A stretch of 49,100 nucleotides of DNA. It comes from an uncultured Paraprevotella sp. (GTDB lineage: Bacteria; Bacteroidota; Bacteroidia; Bacteroidales; Bacteroidaceae). A model generated the notes under the pieces. It was not told the DNA's origin and ran no database searches. It saw only the letters and a list, made by a program, of their open reading frames with translations. The stretch is taken from assembly GCA_900546665.1 (NCBI GenBank), contig URDY01000022.1, positions 1-49,100 of the forward strand, read 5' to 3'. Numbering within the stretch: the stretch's first letter is position 1; every line of letters starts with the position of its first letter. This document shows, one piece after another, positions 25,432 to 33,773 of the stretch. Made by a program: the position numbers and the translations under genes.

Positions 25432-27900
25432 TTAGAAGCGTATGCTTTGAGCCTTACCGTTATATTTAACGGTTTTATTTACATTTACTGCAGCTTTGTC
25501 ACCGGAAGGAGACTGCTTGTCAACAATAAGAATACGGAACTTGCGTGATTTCAGCATTCCTTTGTATGAACCTTCGCGGGCTGCAATTTCCAAAGTACGT
25601 TGTTTGTCGTTCCAATGGAACTTGATTTCGGTGAAAGCTCCTTTTTCATAATTATAATTGTCGCCTTCGTCTTCGTATAAAGTGAAATCACCGTCAGCAC
25701 CAGGATAAACTCGGATTTCCAGATTGTCCCATTTCTTTTCGGCTGCATACTGTACGTCCGGACCGAAAGCCATGATAGAACCTGCTTTGACAAATACTGG
25801 CATGATATCAATAGGACACGGCATACTTATTTCCTGTCCGCCTTCCAGTTTCTCATTTGTCCAGAAATTATACCATTCAGCACCTTTCGGTAAATAGACG
25901 TTCACATTTTCAGAAGCACTGGCTATATCCTGATATTTGGCGTATCCTTTCTTGTTATAGTATGTATAAAGAGAGTCTGTTACAGGCATGACCAGAAGGT
26001 TATGTCCGAACATGTATTCGTTATCCAGTGTGAGCGCTTTGCGATCTTTGGGGAAATCCATGACAAAAGGACGCATGATATTGCCGTTGTTCTGTGTGAC
26101 TTCACCATTCATGCTGTAAATGTAAGGAAGCAGACGATAACGTAACTTGACGAATTTTTTCTGTACATCGTAAGCCCATTCACCTTCTTTTCCAAACTTA
26201 TACAACTCTGTTTCCATAGGTGAGGAACAGTGGTTTCTCATTAAAGGTTGGAAGCATCCCCATTGCAGCCAGCGAACCTGAAGTTCTTTATAAGCTACAT
26301 CGTTCCAGTTGTTGCCATATTCCCATCCGAAGAAACCGCCCAAGTCTGTATTCCAATAAGGTATGCCGCAGAGCGTATAGTTAAGACCAGCTGCGATTTG
26401 TTTACGCATGACATGCCATTGTGATACCACATCTCCGCTCCAGCAGAATGATGCAAAGCGCTGTTGTCCGAAGTATGATGAACGAGTCATAAGGAACAGA
26501 CGTTTGCTGTCGGAAAGAGCTCTTTGCTGTTCATAGATACCTTTGTTTGACATAAGAGGATAGGCATTGTGGACACTGCGGAAGGTACCGTCTGGAGTCA
26601 TGAAGTCAAAATCCTTATCCTTACGGTCGAAGTGATCAGGTTCTGTAGCATCGGTCCACCATGCGTCAATATCCATGTCGTAGAGATTACGGAGATATTT
26701 CCAGTATATTTCACGAGCTTTCGGATTGAAAGGATCGTAGGGTTGTGCACCAGAGTTGCGAGGCCACGTGATTACAGGTAGTAATGCATTGATTTCTTTC
26801 AGCTCTTTGTATTGGTCTGTCCAAGGTCCAAAACTTGGCCAAATGGAGATCATCAGGTGTGCATTATGTTTGTGTACGTAATCAACCATTTCTTTGGGAG
26901 ATTTGATTCGAGGTTCGGGATAATTTGCATTAGGATCTTCTCCGTTCGGCAAATAACGCATCCATTTTTCATCTCCCATTGCATTGATATATCTGGGATT
27001 CATAAATTTCATGGCATTCCAGTTGGAGTCACAGCCCCAATACTGCCAGTCCTGTACGATACCATCCAAGGGGATTCCCAGTTCGCGGTAACGGTCGAGC
27101 ACATCACACAGTTCGTCACTACTTTTGTAGCGTTCTCTGCACTGCCAGAATCCCATAGTCCAAAGAGGCAGCATGGGTGATGCTCCGGTGAGTTTGCGGA
27201 TACAGGCAATGACACCATCTTGAGTACCGTTGCGGTAGATAAAATAGTAGTCGCTCATCAAGCCGGTTTCGCTGTTGAAACTAGTTTCCATTGGTGTGTC
27301 GGAGAATGTGGTTGGAGATGGATTATCCCAATACAATCCATATCCTTTTTCTGAAGTAATATATGGGATGGAAACTTTAGTGTTTTCATTAAACAGATAC
27401 AACTCCTGTCCGCGTTGATTCATTCTACCGTCTTGTTGTTGTCCAAGTCCGTAGATAATTTCGTCTGTATCGAGCAGAAAACGTTGGCTGACACGATAAC
27501 TCTTGTTCGGGCCATCCTGTCGTGGAATGAAGTTGATTCCAAATTCCTTTTCCTGCAACAGCAGGTTGCCGTTCAAGTCATAATAGGCTATTTTTCCGGT
27601 CTGCTTGTTTACTCTTACTTCCATGCAGGATGTTTTCATCGAAAGTATATTCCCGTTATCCGTATAGTCCAGTTTTACTTCCTCTGGAGAAAGAACGACA
27701 GGATAACTTTTCTTTTCCGGACGACTCTGTCCCGGGTAAGCGATCACCCTTACAATGTCCGGCGAATAGAAAATGACCTCTTGTGAAAGGCCTTGTTCCT
27801 GGATGATGTTTTTCAGGCCTTGTGCAGTGCGTGTTGTTTCCTGGGCATTTATTGACCAGCCGCAAATACAGCAGAAGACCGTCAGAAGCATTTTTTTCAT
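25432..27900 (-). CDS. GH31 alpha-xylosidase/alpha-glucosidase-like enzyme
   Basis: An exported 822-aa GH31 exo-alpha-glycosidase. The start at ATG 27900 gives MKKMLLTVFCCICGWSINAQ, a signal peptide; an ATG two codons earlier (27906) is equally possible. After the GH31 N-terminal beta-sandwich (LDTDEIIYGLGQQQDGRMNQ) comes the barrel with nucleophile Asp417 in AWWTDATEPDH and acid/base Asp490 in FCWSGDVVSQW. GIVQDWQYWG and CGIPYWNTDLGGFFG are family hallmarks. The WTDATEP form is typical of alpha-xylosidase-like GH31 enzymes from Bacteroidetes. Unlike the larger paralogue downstream it lacks extra modules and the C-terminal tail, so it is probably periplasmic. First gene of the operon, with the AraC regulator 130 bases upstream. 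Xyloglucan or alpha-glucan as substrate is not decided by the sequence. Confidence 0.9.
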   Translation of the reverse strand: MKKMLLTVFCCICGWSINAQETTRTAQGLKNIIQEQGLSQEVIFYSPDIVRVIAYPGQSRPEKKSYPVVLSPEEVKLDYTDNGNILSMKTSCMEVRVNKQTGKIAYYDLNGNLLLQEKEFGINFIPRQDGPNKSYRVSQRFLLDTDEIIYGLGQQQDGRMNQRGQELYLFNENTKVSIPYITSEKGYGLYWDNPSPTTFSDTPMETSFNSETGLMSDYYFIYRNGTQDGVIACIRKLTGASPMLPLWTMGFWQCRERYKSSDELCDVLDRYRELGIPLDGIVQDWQYWGCDSNWNAMKFMNPRYINAMGDEKWMRYLPNGEDPNANYPEPRIKSPKEMVDYVHKHNAHLMISIWPSFGPWTDQYKELKEINALLPVITWPRNSGAQPYDPFNPKAREIYWKYLRNLYDMDIDAWWTDATEPDHFDRKDKDFDFMTPDGTFRSVHNAYPLMSNKGIYEQQRALSDSKRLFLMTRSSYFGQQRFASFCWSGDVVSQWHVMRKQIAAGLNYTLCGIPYWNTDLGGFFGWEYGNNWNDVAYKELQVRWLQWGCFQPLMRNHCSSPMETELYKFGKEGEWAYDVQKKFVKLRYRLLPYIYSMNGEVTQNNGNIMRPFVMDFPKDRKALTLDNEYMFGHNLLVMPVTDSLYTYYNKKGYAKYQDIASASENVNVYLPKGAEWYNFWTNEKLEGGQEISMPCPIDIMPVFVKAGSIMAFGPDVQYAAEKKWDNLEIRVYPGADGDFTLYEDEGDNYNYEKGAFTEIKFHWNDKQRTLEIAAREGSYKGMLKSRKFRILIVDKQSPSGDKAAVNVNKTVKYNGKAQSIRF

Positions 27901-27943
27901 GATCATTAAATTTGAAATAATTTTGTTGATTAGGTTGTCGATA

Positions 27944-27951
27944 CAAAATTA
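27944..27951 (-). promoter_or_regulatory. -7 element of the GH31 operon
   Basis: The plus strand reads CAAAATTA, that is TAATTTTG on the minus strand, about 44 bases before the GH31 start. Confidence 0.45.
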
Positions 27952-28030
27952 TTCCAAAAATGCCTCTTTATAGTAATAACTATGTTGATTCGAATGCTAC
28001 TGATGATGATTTTAGCTGATTATGCACTTG

Positions 28031-30499
28031 TTATTCAACATGATTATCCTGTTGAATACTTTTTCTGCTGTTCTGACGGGCATATTCCGAAGGTTTGCAT
28101 CCAAATTCCTCGACGAAGCATTTACTCATGTAACTTGAAGAACTGAAACCGACATGCTCGGCTATCTCAGCCATAGTCATCCGTCCTTCTATAATAAGGT
28201 CGGCAGCTCTTTTCAGTCTAATACTGCGGATGAACAAACTTGGAGATTTATCAAGCAGTGCGGTCAGTTTCTTATAAAGTCCGCTACGTTCCATGCATAG
28301 GTCTTTGCTCAATTGTTCTACAGAGTATCCTGGGGTGTTCAGATGCTGCTCTACCATGGCAACTGCTTTATTCAGGAATATGTTGTCGGCTTCTGAAAAA
28401 TCATTGTTGTCAGCTTCCTCTGAAGGTATAGCCGGACAGACTGCCTGCTGTTCATACTGATTGCAGCGTTCAATAAGTGAACGGATACGTAAGATAAGAA
28501 TTTCTTCTTTATGCTGTTGTTGCATGCGTTGTCTTGAAGTTCTGTAATAGATACCGAAAGCTCCGGACAAAGCCAATAATGCTACTATTATATAACCGGC
28601 ATAAGCCCATGGCGTTTTCCACCATGGAGCATGAATAAGAATGCTTATTTCTTTAATTGGGCCTTTCCAATGTTCAGGATGTGTGGAAGCCATAACCTGC
28701 AGACGGTATTTTCCAGGGGCGAGTTGTACAAATCCAAGATGAAGCATACCTTGTTCGTCTACAAGAGATTCTCCAGGATAATGGCGGGCAGTTTGCCATA
28801 CGGAATCGGCATCGTGGATGAGCCGATACCTGTAATAGGTCTGTTCCGGTGAAGCATAGTTAAGCGCTGAGAATCTAAAGGATAAAGTATTATCCGTCCA
28901 TTCAAGTTCCACATGATCTGTATAAGGTACGGCTTCGTTGAGAGACGGACTGGCTTCTGATGAATCTGTTATGATAGTCAGTGGACGTCCGTGTACGGAA
29001 ATCCCGGCCAGTAAGGGCATGAAGCATTCTTTTTTCAGATCAGCACTGTCTGGATGGAATACTGTCCATCCTTCGATGCCTTGCATCAGAATACGGCCGT
29101 CAGGCAATCTGAATGCTTTATTGTCAAGGTATTCTTCTTTAAGGGTTCCGTCATTTTGATTATAACTGTCCAAACGAAACTTGTTGTTTTGTTTGTTGTG
29201 TTCCAGACGTGAAATCCCATGGCTTGTACTGACCCATATCCTTCCTTTGTGATCTTCTATGATGGCATGTATAAAATTGTTTGAAAGACCGTTCTCAGTG
29301 TAGAATATGCGTGATGTTTTCGTTTCTGGCTGGTAAAGTTTAAGGCCGTCACATGTTTTGGTCCATATCCAGCCGCGAGAGTCAGTCAACGGGTTTTGTG
29401 TCTGCTCATGCAGAGTTTTGGATGAGGTATTTTCCTGTAAGTCTCTTAATCCAAGTTCTTTCAGTGAGGTTGCTGAATGAAATCTTTGTCTTGCAGGGTG
29501 TGCGTATAGAAGTCCTTGATTGTATGTGCCTAGCCAGATACCTTGTTGTCTGTCCTGATAGATCGTATTAATGTCTGTTGTTAATAATTGCCCTTCGTCT
29601 GTTATGACAGATGGATGGTAGATGTTTTTTCTTGCTGCCAGATCAATATACCATATTCCTTTTCCACAAGTGACATAAGCCTGCTTGTCGGGGATGACGA
29701 TGATCGTGTGAAGGGTATATGGGGTAAGAAGCAGTTGTGTCCATTCTCTTGTTTGCAGGTTGAATTCAAATACAGCAGCCATCTCGCCATTGCATACTTG
29801 ATATATGTGATTCTGATCACCGTTGATAGCTAATGACATTCCACCGAACAGCCTTTTGTATTCTTTTACGGGTTTGGCAACGGTGTGTAGTATTTTATCT
29901 TTTTGAATATCATATATGATGACTTCTCCAGTATCGTAGAAAAGAAGGAGTTGATGATCCTGCCGTATGATGTCCAACAATGAGTTCAGGTGAACAGTTG
30001 GCTGTAACCTTAGATAACAGTGGCGTTGTGCATCCCATACACCTTTGGACGTGATAACCCAAAGATCTTTCTGATGATCAGCAAAAATATCAGTCACTTC
30101 CTCTTGAATGCCCATTTTGAGGAAGAGGTTTTCCAGTTGGTTGACGTACCGTTCATGTCTGAGATCCAGACACCATAATTTATTCCAATCCTTGACCCAA
30201 AGCAGGTCATCATGCCCAATATAAACATGATAGGCTCCAGCATATCCTTTAAGTTTGTAAACAGAGCCTTCTTGTTGATGGATATATCTGAACTGTTTAC
30301 CATCGTATAGATTGATGTTTCCTCTTGTCGTAAAGATCATCCGCCCGTCTGGCAATTGCAATATGTGTTGAACCTGATTGTCACTCAGACCATCTGAAGC
30401 ATTGAGGCGAGTGTAGGTCATGCGGCAAAGATCTGTTGCCGTTGAGGTAGCAGACAAGACCATTGAGATAATCAGATACAGAAGGAAACGCAATTTCAT
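28031..30499 (-). CDS. Membrane-spanning propeller-AraC transcription regulator (no kinase)
   Basis: An 822-aa one-protein sensor-regulator. Order: a signal peptide (MKLRFLLYLIISMVLSATST); a periplasmic beta-propeller made of Reg_prop-type repeats (LNASDGLSDNQVQHI, ENGLSNNFIHAIIEDHKGRIWVST); a Y_Y_Y-type sandwich near 520-620 (LEWTDNTLSFRFSALNYASPE); one membrane span at about 631-650 (AGYIIVALLALSGAFGI); a short linker; and a cytoplasmic AraC domain at about 708-810 (LSKDLCMERSGLYKKLTALL, AEIAEHVGFSSSSYMSK). The histidine kinase and receiver domains of hybrid two-component regulators are absent, so signalling must pass straight through the membrane to the DNA-binding domain. It lies 130 bases upstream of the GH31 operon on the same strand and is its likely activator. 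It follows cobC by 41 bases, probably without functional link. Confidence 0.9.
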   Translation of the reverse strand: MKLRFLLYLIISMVLSATSTATDLCRMTYTRLNASDGLSDNQVQHILQLPDGRMIFTTRGNINLYDGKQFRYIHQQEGSVYKLKGYAGAYHVYIGHDDLLWVKDWNKLWCLDLRHERYVNQLENLFLKMGIQEEVTDIFADHQKDLWVITSKGVWDAQRHCYLRLQPTVHLNSLLDIIRQDHQLLLFYDTGEVIIYDIQKDKILHTVAKPVKEYKRLFGGMSLAINGDQNHIYQVCNGEMAAVFEFNLQTREWTQLLLTPYTLHTIIVIPDKQAYVTCGKGIWYIDLAARKNIYHPSVITDEGQLLTTDINTIYQDRQQGIWLGTYNQGLLYAHPARQRFHSATSLKELGLRDLQENTSSKTLHEQTQNPLTDSRGWIWTKTCDGLKLYQPETKTSRIFYTENGLSNNFIHAIIEDHKGRIWVSTSHGISRLEHNKQNNKFRLDSYNQNDGTLKEEYLDNKAFRLPDGRILMQGIEGWTVFHPDSADLKKECFMPLLAGISVHGRPLTIITDSSEASPSLNEAVPYTDHVELEWTDNTLSFRFSALNYASPEQTYYRYRLIHDADSVWQTARHYPGESLVDEQGMLHLGFVQLAPGKYRLQVMASTHPEHWKGPIKEISILIHAPWWKTPWAYAGYIIVALLALSGAFGIYYRTSRQRMQQQHKEEILILRIRSLIERCNQYEQQAVCPAIPSEEADNNDFSEADNIFLNKAVAMVEQHLNTPGYSVEQLSKDLCMERSGLYKKLTALLDKSPSLFIRSIRLKRAADLIIEGRMTMAEIAEHVGFSSSSYMSKCFVEEFGCKPSEYARQNSRKSIQQDNHVE

Positions 30500-30540
30500 T
30501 TTGATGTGTGAATATATTATAGAATGTAGACAGGTAATAT

Positions 30541-31071
30541 TTAGATATTAATCTTGATGACTCCGCCGTAGGGCGTAAGATGTGCCATTCCTTTTTCGAT
30601 ATCAATTTCTCCGGCGAATACTTGCGCACAAATCAGTACGCCACCGTGAGCAAATATGGCAACGCGGTGTATTTCGTCATGTGTGCGAAGTTCGTTTAAA
30701 AAATGGCTGACGCGATGGTATAGATCGCGGAACGATTCGCCTCCGGTTGTCGGTGTATCAATATAATGATCGTACCATTTCTGAAGCTGAGGATCATTGA
30801 TTTCATCGAATTTTTTCATTTCCCATTCGCCCATGTTCATTTCCTTAAGCCGGTCGTCTGGAATTGCATCCGGATATCCGCAAAAATGGGCCAGTTTGGT
30901 TGCTCGGCTGAGCGGACTGGTGAATACACGGTCGAAACTTATACCTTCCAGTTGTTTACGGGTTTGTGAAGCCTCTGATTCAAAGGATGGTTGTAGGGGA
31001 ACATCTGTAAATCCGTAACATGTTCCTTTGGGAACGTCTACAGAAGTATGTCGGATAAGGTATATTTCCAT
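30541..31071 (-). CDS. cobC: Alpha-ribazole phosphatase-like histidine phosphatase
   Basis: A 176-aa cytoplasmic phosphoglycerate-mutase-like (histidine phosphatase) enzyme. The phosphorylated histidine is His8 in MEIYLIRHTSV. CYGFTDVPL, VFTSPLSRATKLA, EMNMGEWEM and the late FAHGGVL histidine complete the active site. In the lower-ligand pathway CobC removes the 5'-phosphate from alpha-ribazole phosphate or adenosylcobalamin phosphate. The superfamily is broad, but the position directly after cobU-cobT-cobS on the same strand supports this role. Gap to cobS is 55 bases. Confidence 0.88.
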   Translation of the reverse strand: MEIYLIRHTSVDVPKGTCYGFTDVPLQPSFESEASQTRKQLEGISFDRVFTSPLSRATKLAHFCGYPDAIPDDRLKEMNMGEWEMKKFDEINDPQLQKWYDHYIDTPTTGGESFRDLYHRVSHFLNELRTHDEIHRVAIFAHGGVLICAQVFAGEIDIEKGMAHLTPYGGVIKINI

Positions 31072-31126
31072 AATGATCAGTTTTTTGTTTAAATTAAGTA
31101 TTGATTTTTATTATAATGTATGAAAA

Positions 31127-31900
31127 TCAGTTGTTTAATGCCGCTGCAAATAGATAAAACGAAAGTTCGCAGATCAGAAAAGCAGCTCCGCAACAGTCAC
31201 CGGTATAACCACCCAATTTGTGTTTAAACCATATTCTTAATGACATGATCGTGATAACCGGTGCTATAAAAGCCCAAAGATAAGAAATACTTTCTTTATG
31301 AATGATCAGTATAATGGCAGGGATTAATGCGACTAAACATCGTAAAAGGTGTTTGATGATTTCCATGCCTTGCCATGAAACGTATATGGTTTTCATTTTA
31401 GCCTGTTCTGCTGTACGTGCATAAGGCATCTGGTAAATGATCCAACTGGCAGAAGCTTTACCGGCAATATCTGCTGTTAACATAATGACGGGTATTAAGT
31501 CGGGATCAAATGAAGTCCCTAAACCATGCAGTAACGCAAAATGGATAATCAGAGCAATAACGCCAAAAGAACCAATATGAGAATCTTTCATGATCTGTAG
31601 CATACGTTCTTTAGATCCCCCGGATCCTCCTGTTGCATCGGCCAGATCGGCCAGACCGTCTTCATGAAGTGCTCCTGTGAGACAAATACGGGCAGCAATA
31701 GCTATCCATACAGCTACGGAAACAGGCAAAAAAAGATGACTGACAAAGAATACACTTGCCATAAATCCACCTGTAAGCCAACCGGCGATAGGCCAATAGT
31801 CCACGACGTGGGCAAAGCAACTGCTGTCCACGCTTTTGATGCGCCATAACGGCAGGCGTGTAAAGCACATCAAGGCAGCCCATAAACGTTGTATAATCAT
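31127..31900 (-). CDS. cobS: Adenosylcobinamide-GDP ribazoletransferase (cobalamin synthase)
   Basis: CobS is an integral inner-membrane enzyme joining alpha-ribazole (phosphate) to adenosylcobinamide-GDP, the last step of cobalamin assembly. The 257-aa protein has about six to seven hydrophobic segments and the family motif LTGALHEDGLADLADATGG near residues 75-95 (metal- and substrate-binding acidic residues), then KDSHIGSFGVIAL. The size is normal. It starts 24 bases after the stop of cobT and lies before cobC in the cobUTSC order seen in many bacteria. Confidence 0.94.
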   Translation of the reverse strand: MIIQRLWAALMCFTRLPLWRIKSVDSSCFAHVVDYWPIAGWLTGGFMASVFFVSHLFLPVSVAVWIAIAARICLTGALHEDGLADLADATGGSGGSKERMLQIMKDSHIGSFGVIALIIHFALLHGLGTSFDPDLIPVIMLTADIAGKASASWIIYQMPYARTAEQAKMKTIYVSWQGMEIIKHLLRCLVALIPAIILIIHKESISYLWAFIAPVITIMSLRIWFKHKLGGYTGDCCGAAFLICELSFYLFAAALNN

Positions 31901-31924
31901 TTGCGCTATTTTTTGTCGAAGTGC

Positions 31925-32989
31925 TTAAAAATATTTGATAATGCCGGCATGTTCAAAGTTATCCATTTCATTAAGCATTCTTATGGCAGAATCAACCAGT
32001 GGAAACGCGCAAAGTGCTCCGGTACCTTCACCCAGACGTAGTCCAAGTTTCAGTAGTGGACTGGCATGTAGGGCTTCTAGCATCAGTCGGTGTCCGGCTT
32101 CGTCACCTTGATGTCCGAATATGGCATAGGCGGTTGTCTGAGGGTATAAGGCATGTGCCATGAGCATACAGGCTGTCATGATGAAACCATCCACGAGTAT
32201 GATCATTTGCAGTTCGGCTGCTCTGAGCATTGCTCCGACTGCTGTTACCATTTCAAATCCGCCGAACCAATACAGGACCTGCAATTCGTATGGGGTATTA
32301 GGCCATATACTATCTTTTTTTTGGTGAAAACAGTTCACGGATTCTTCTATGACTTCCAGTTTGTGGCGGATACCTTCTTCGTTGAGGCCGGCACCAGCAC
32401 CTACACATTGTTTCAGGGGTAGGTGAGTGAGCAGATGCATCCAGGCTGCCGCAGCAGAGGTGTTGGCTATACCCATTTCTCCAATGGAGATAATGTTGCA
32501 GCCTTTTTCGTGACATTGGGTAACAAACTGTTCGCCGCATCTGATACATTGTTCTGCCTGTGAGGGAGTCATGGCCGGTTCTATTTTGAAATTGGCCGTA
32601 CCCAAAGCTATTTTATGATTGATAATACCTGGAACACCGGTAAGGTCATGATCTACTCCCATATCTATGATCATGAGTTCAAATCCATGCTGACGGCAGA
32701 ACATGTTGACGGCAGCTCCGCCTCGTGTGAAGTTGATCATTTGTTGCCAGGTGACATCACGTGGCGATATGCTGACATTTTCGCGTTCCACTCCATGATC
32801 TGCTCCTAACATCAGATGACATGGATGGCGCAATACAGGTTTATCAGTCTGTTGTATGAGTGCTATTTGTAGAGCCAGTTTTTCCAGCATGCCGAGAGAA
32901 CCTTTGGGCTTGTTGAGATGATCTATTTTCTGCCTTATGGCTTTTTCTACATGGGTATCGAGGTTTGTTATATGGAAGTGCCTGATCAT
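31925..32989 (-). CDS. cobT: Nicotinate-nucleotide--dimethylbenzimidazole phosphoribosyltransferase
   Basis: CobT activates the lower-ligand base by transferring phosphoribose from nicotinate mononucleotide, giving alpha-ribazole phosphate. The 354-aa protein shows LMLGADHGVERENVSISP near the start, GEMGIANTSAAAAW in the middle, and LRLGEGTGALCAFPLVDSA at the end with the expected catalytic Glu near residue 321. The length equals typical CobT. It lies 13 bases after cobU and 24 before cobS, a tight operon. The sequence does not show which benzimidazole or purine base is preferred. Confidence 0.95.
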   Translation of the reverse strand: MIRHFHITNLDTHVEKAIRQKIDHLNKPKGSLGMLEKLALQIALIQQTDKPVLRHPCHLMLGADHGVERENVSISPRDVTWQQMINFTRGGAAVNMFCRQHGFELMIIDMGVDHDLTGVPGIINHKIALGTANFKIEPAMTPSQAEQCIRCGEQFVTQCHEKGCNIISIGEMGIANTSAAAAWMHLLTHLPLKQCVGAGAGLNEEGIRHKLEVIEESVNCFHQKKDSIWPNTPYELQVLYWFGGFEMVTAVGAMLRAAELQMIILVDGFIMTACMLMAHALYPQTTAYAIFGHQGDEAGHRLMLEALHASPLLKLGLRLGEGTGALCAFPLVDSAIRMLNEMDNFEHAGIIKYF

Positions 32990-33002
32990 AATATGAGTGA
33001 AT

Positions 33003-33575
33003 TTATCCTTTTATTTTGACATTGATGCCGCTTACCATCAGTATGACTTCATCAGCCATTTTGGCTGCAAATTGGTTGAGGCGTCCAAGTAAATCTGTAA
33101 ATTGCCGTTGTACTGGATTTATATTTGTACCTCCGGAACCTATTTCATTGGTTACACAGATGAAGACGGCATCTTGCTGGACAAGTAAGGTGAGTTCCTT
33201 CTGAAGCTGCTGTAAAGCCTGATCCACTATATTGGGCTTTTCTGTATTACAGTCTTGAGAAACAGCCGGTAGTTCCTGACCTGGTTTCGGGGTACTGCAG
33301 TCGTAAAAGAAATTGGTAGCCCATAGGGTAAGACAGTCTACGACTACTACACGGTCGGTAAACTGATGTTGACTTAGAAATTTTTGTTCTTCAATGTTGG
33401 TCCATTGTGGTCCTCGCCGAGATTGATGCTTGATGACCCGCTGCCTGAATTCCTCATCCCAAATGCGTGCCGTAGCCAGATAAACCGGATTAGGCGAGAG
33501 ACTGAGGGCAAGCGATTCGGCGTAACGACTCTTTCCTGAGCGTTCACCGCCTGTGATAAGAATGAATTTTTTCAT
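33003..33575 (-). CDS. cobU: Adenosylcobinamide kinase / adenosylcobinamide-phosphate guanylyltransferase
   Basis: CobU is a bifunctional cytoplasmic enzyme that phosphorylates adenosylcobinamide and then attaches GMP. The 190-aa protein starts MKKFILITGGERSGKSRYAE with the P-loop at residues 9-16. His50 in VIKHQSRRG is the candidate guanylylated residue, and VTNEIGSGGTNINPVQRQF is the C-terminal signature. The frame extends to TTG 33584, but ATG 33575 fits both the family start and the promoter match at 33582-33589. It is first in the cobU-cobT-cobS-cobC operon. An insert around residues 95-125 (CSTPKPGQELPAVSQD) makes it slightly longer than Salmonella CobU. Confidence 0.94.
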   Translation of the reverse strand: MKKFILITGGERSGKSRYAESLALSLSPNPVYLATARIWDEEFRQRVIKHQSRRGPQWTNIEEQKFLSQHQFTDRVVVVDCLTLWATNFFYDCSTPKPGQELPAVSQDCNTEKPNIVDQALQQLQKELTLLVQQDAVFICVTNEIGSGGTNINPVQRQFTDLLGRLNQFAAKMADEVILMVSGINVKIKG

Positions 33576-33581
33576 AGGAAG

Positions 33582-33589
33582 CAAAGTTA
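33582..33589 (-). promoter_or_regulatory. -7 element of the cobUTSC operon
   Basis: The plus strand reads CAAAGTTA, that is TAACTTTG on the minus strand. It ends 6 bases before the cobU ATG, so the transcript would have almost no leader. The -33 half is not clear. Confidence 0.45.
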
Positions 33590-33715
33590 CATATTTAATC
33601 GGAAAAAGATCTAAAATTTGAAAGATAATTGTGATAATTATATGTTCGGATAAGATAAAGAAGACGGTGGAAAAATGGATAATAAAAGACTATTGATTGG
33701 GAACAGTGAAATAAA

Positions 33716-33752
33716 AATGGCATTTACAAGTCCGAAGAATGTAAATGCCATT
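33716..33752 (-). terminator. Terminator of DPP IV-like gene
   Basis: A 13-bp perfect stem (AATGGCATTTACA, 33716-33728 with 33740-33752) is followed by TTTTATTT on the minus strand, 21 bases past the peptidase stop. Confidence 0.82.
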
Positions 33753-33773
33753 ATATAATCTTATGATGAATGC

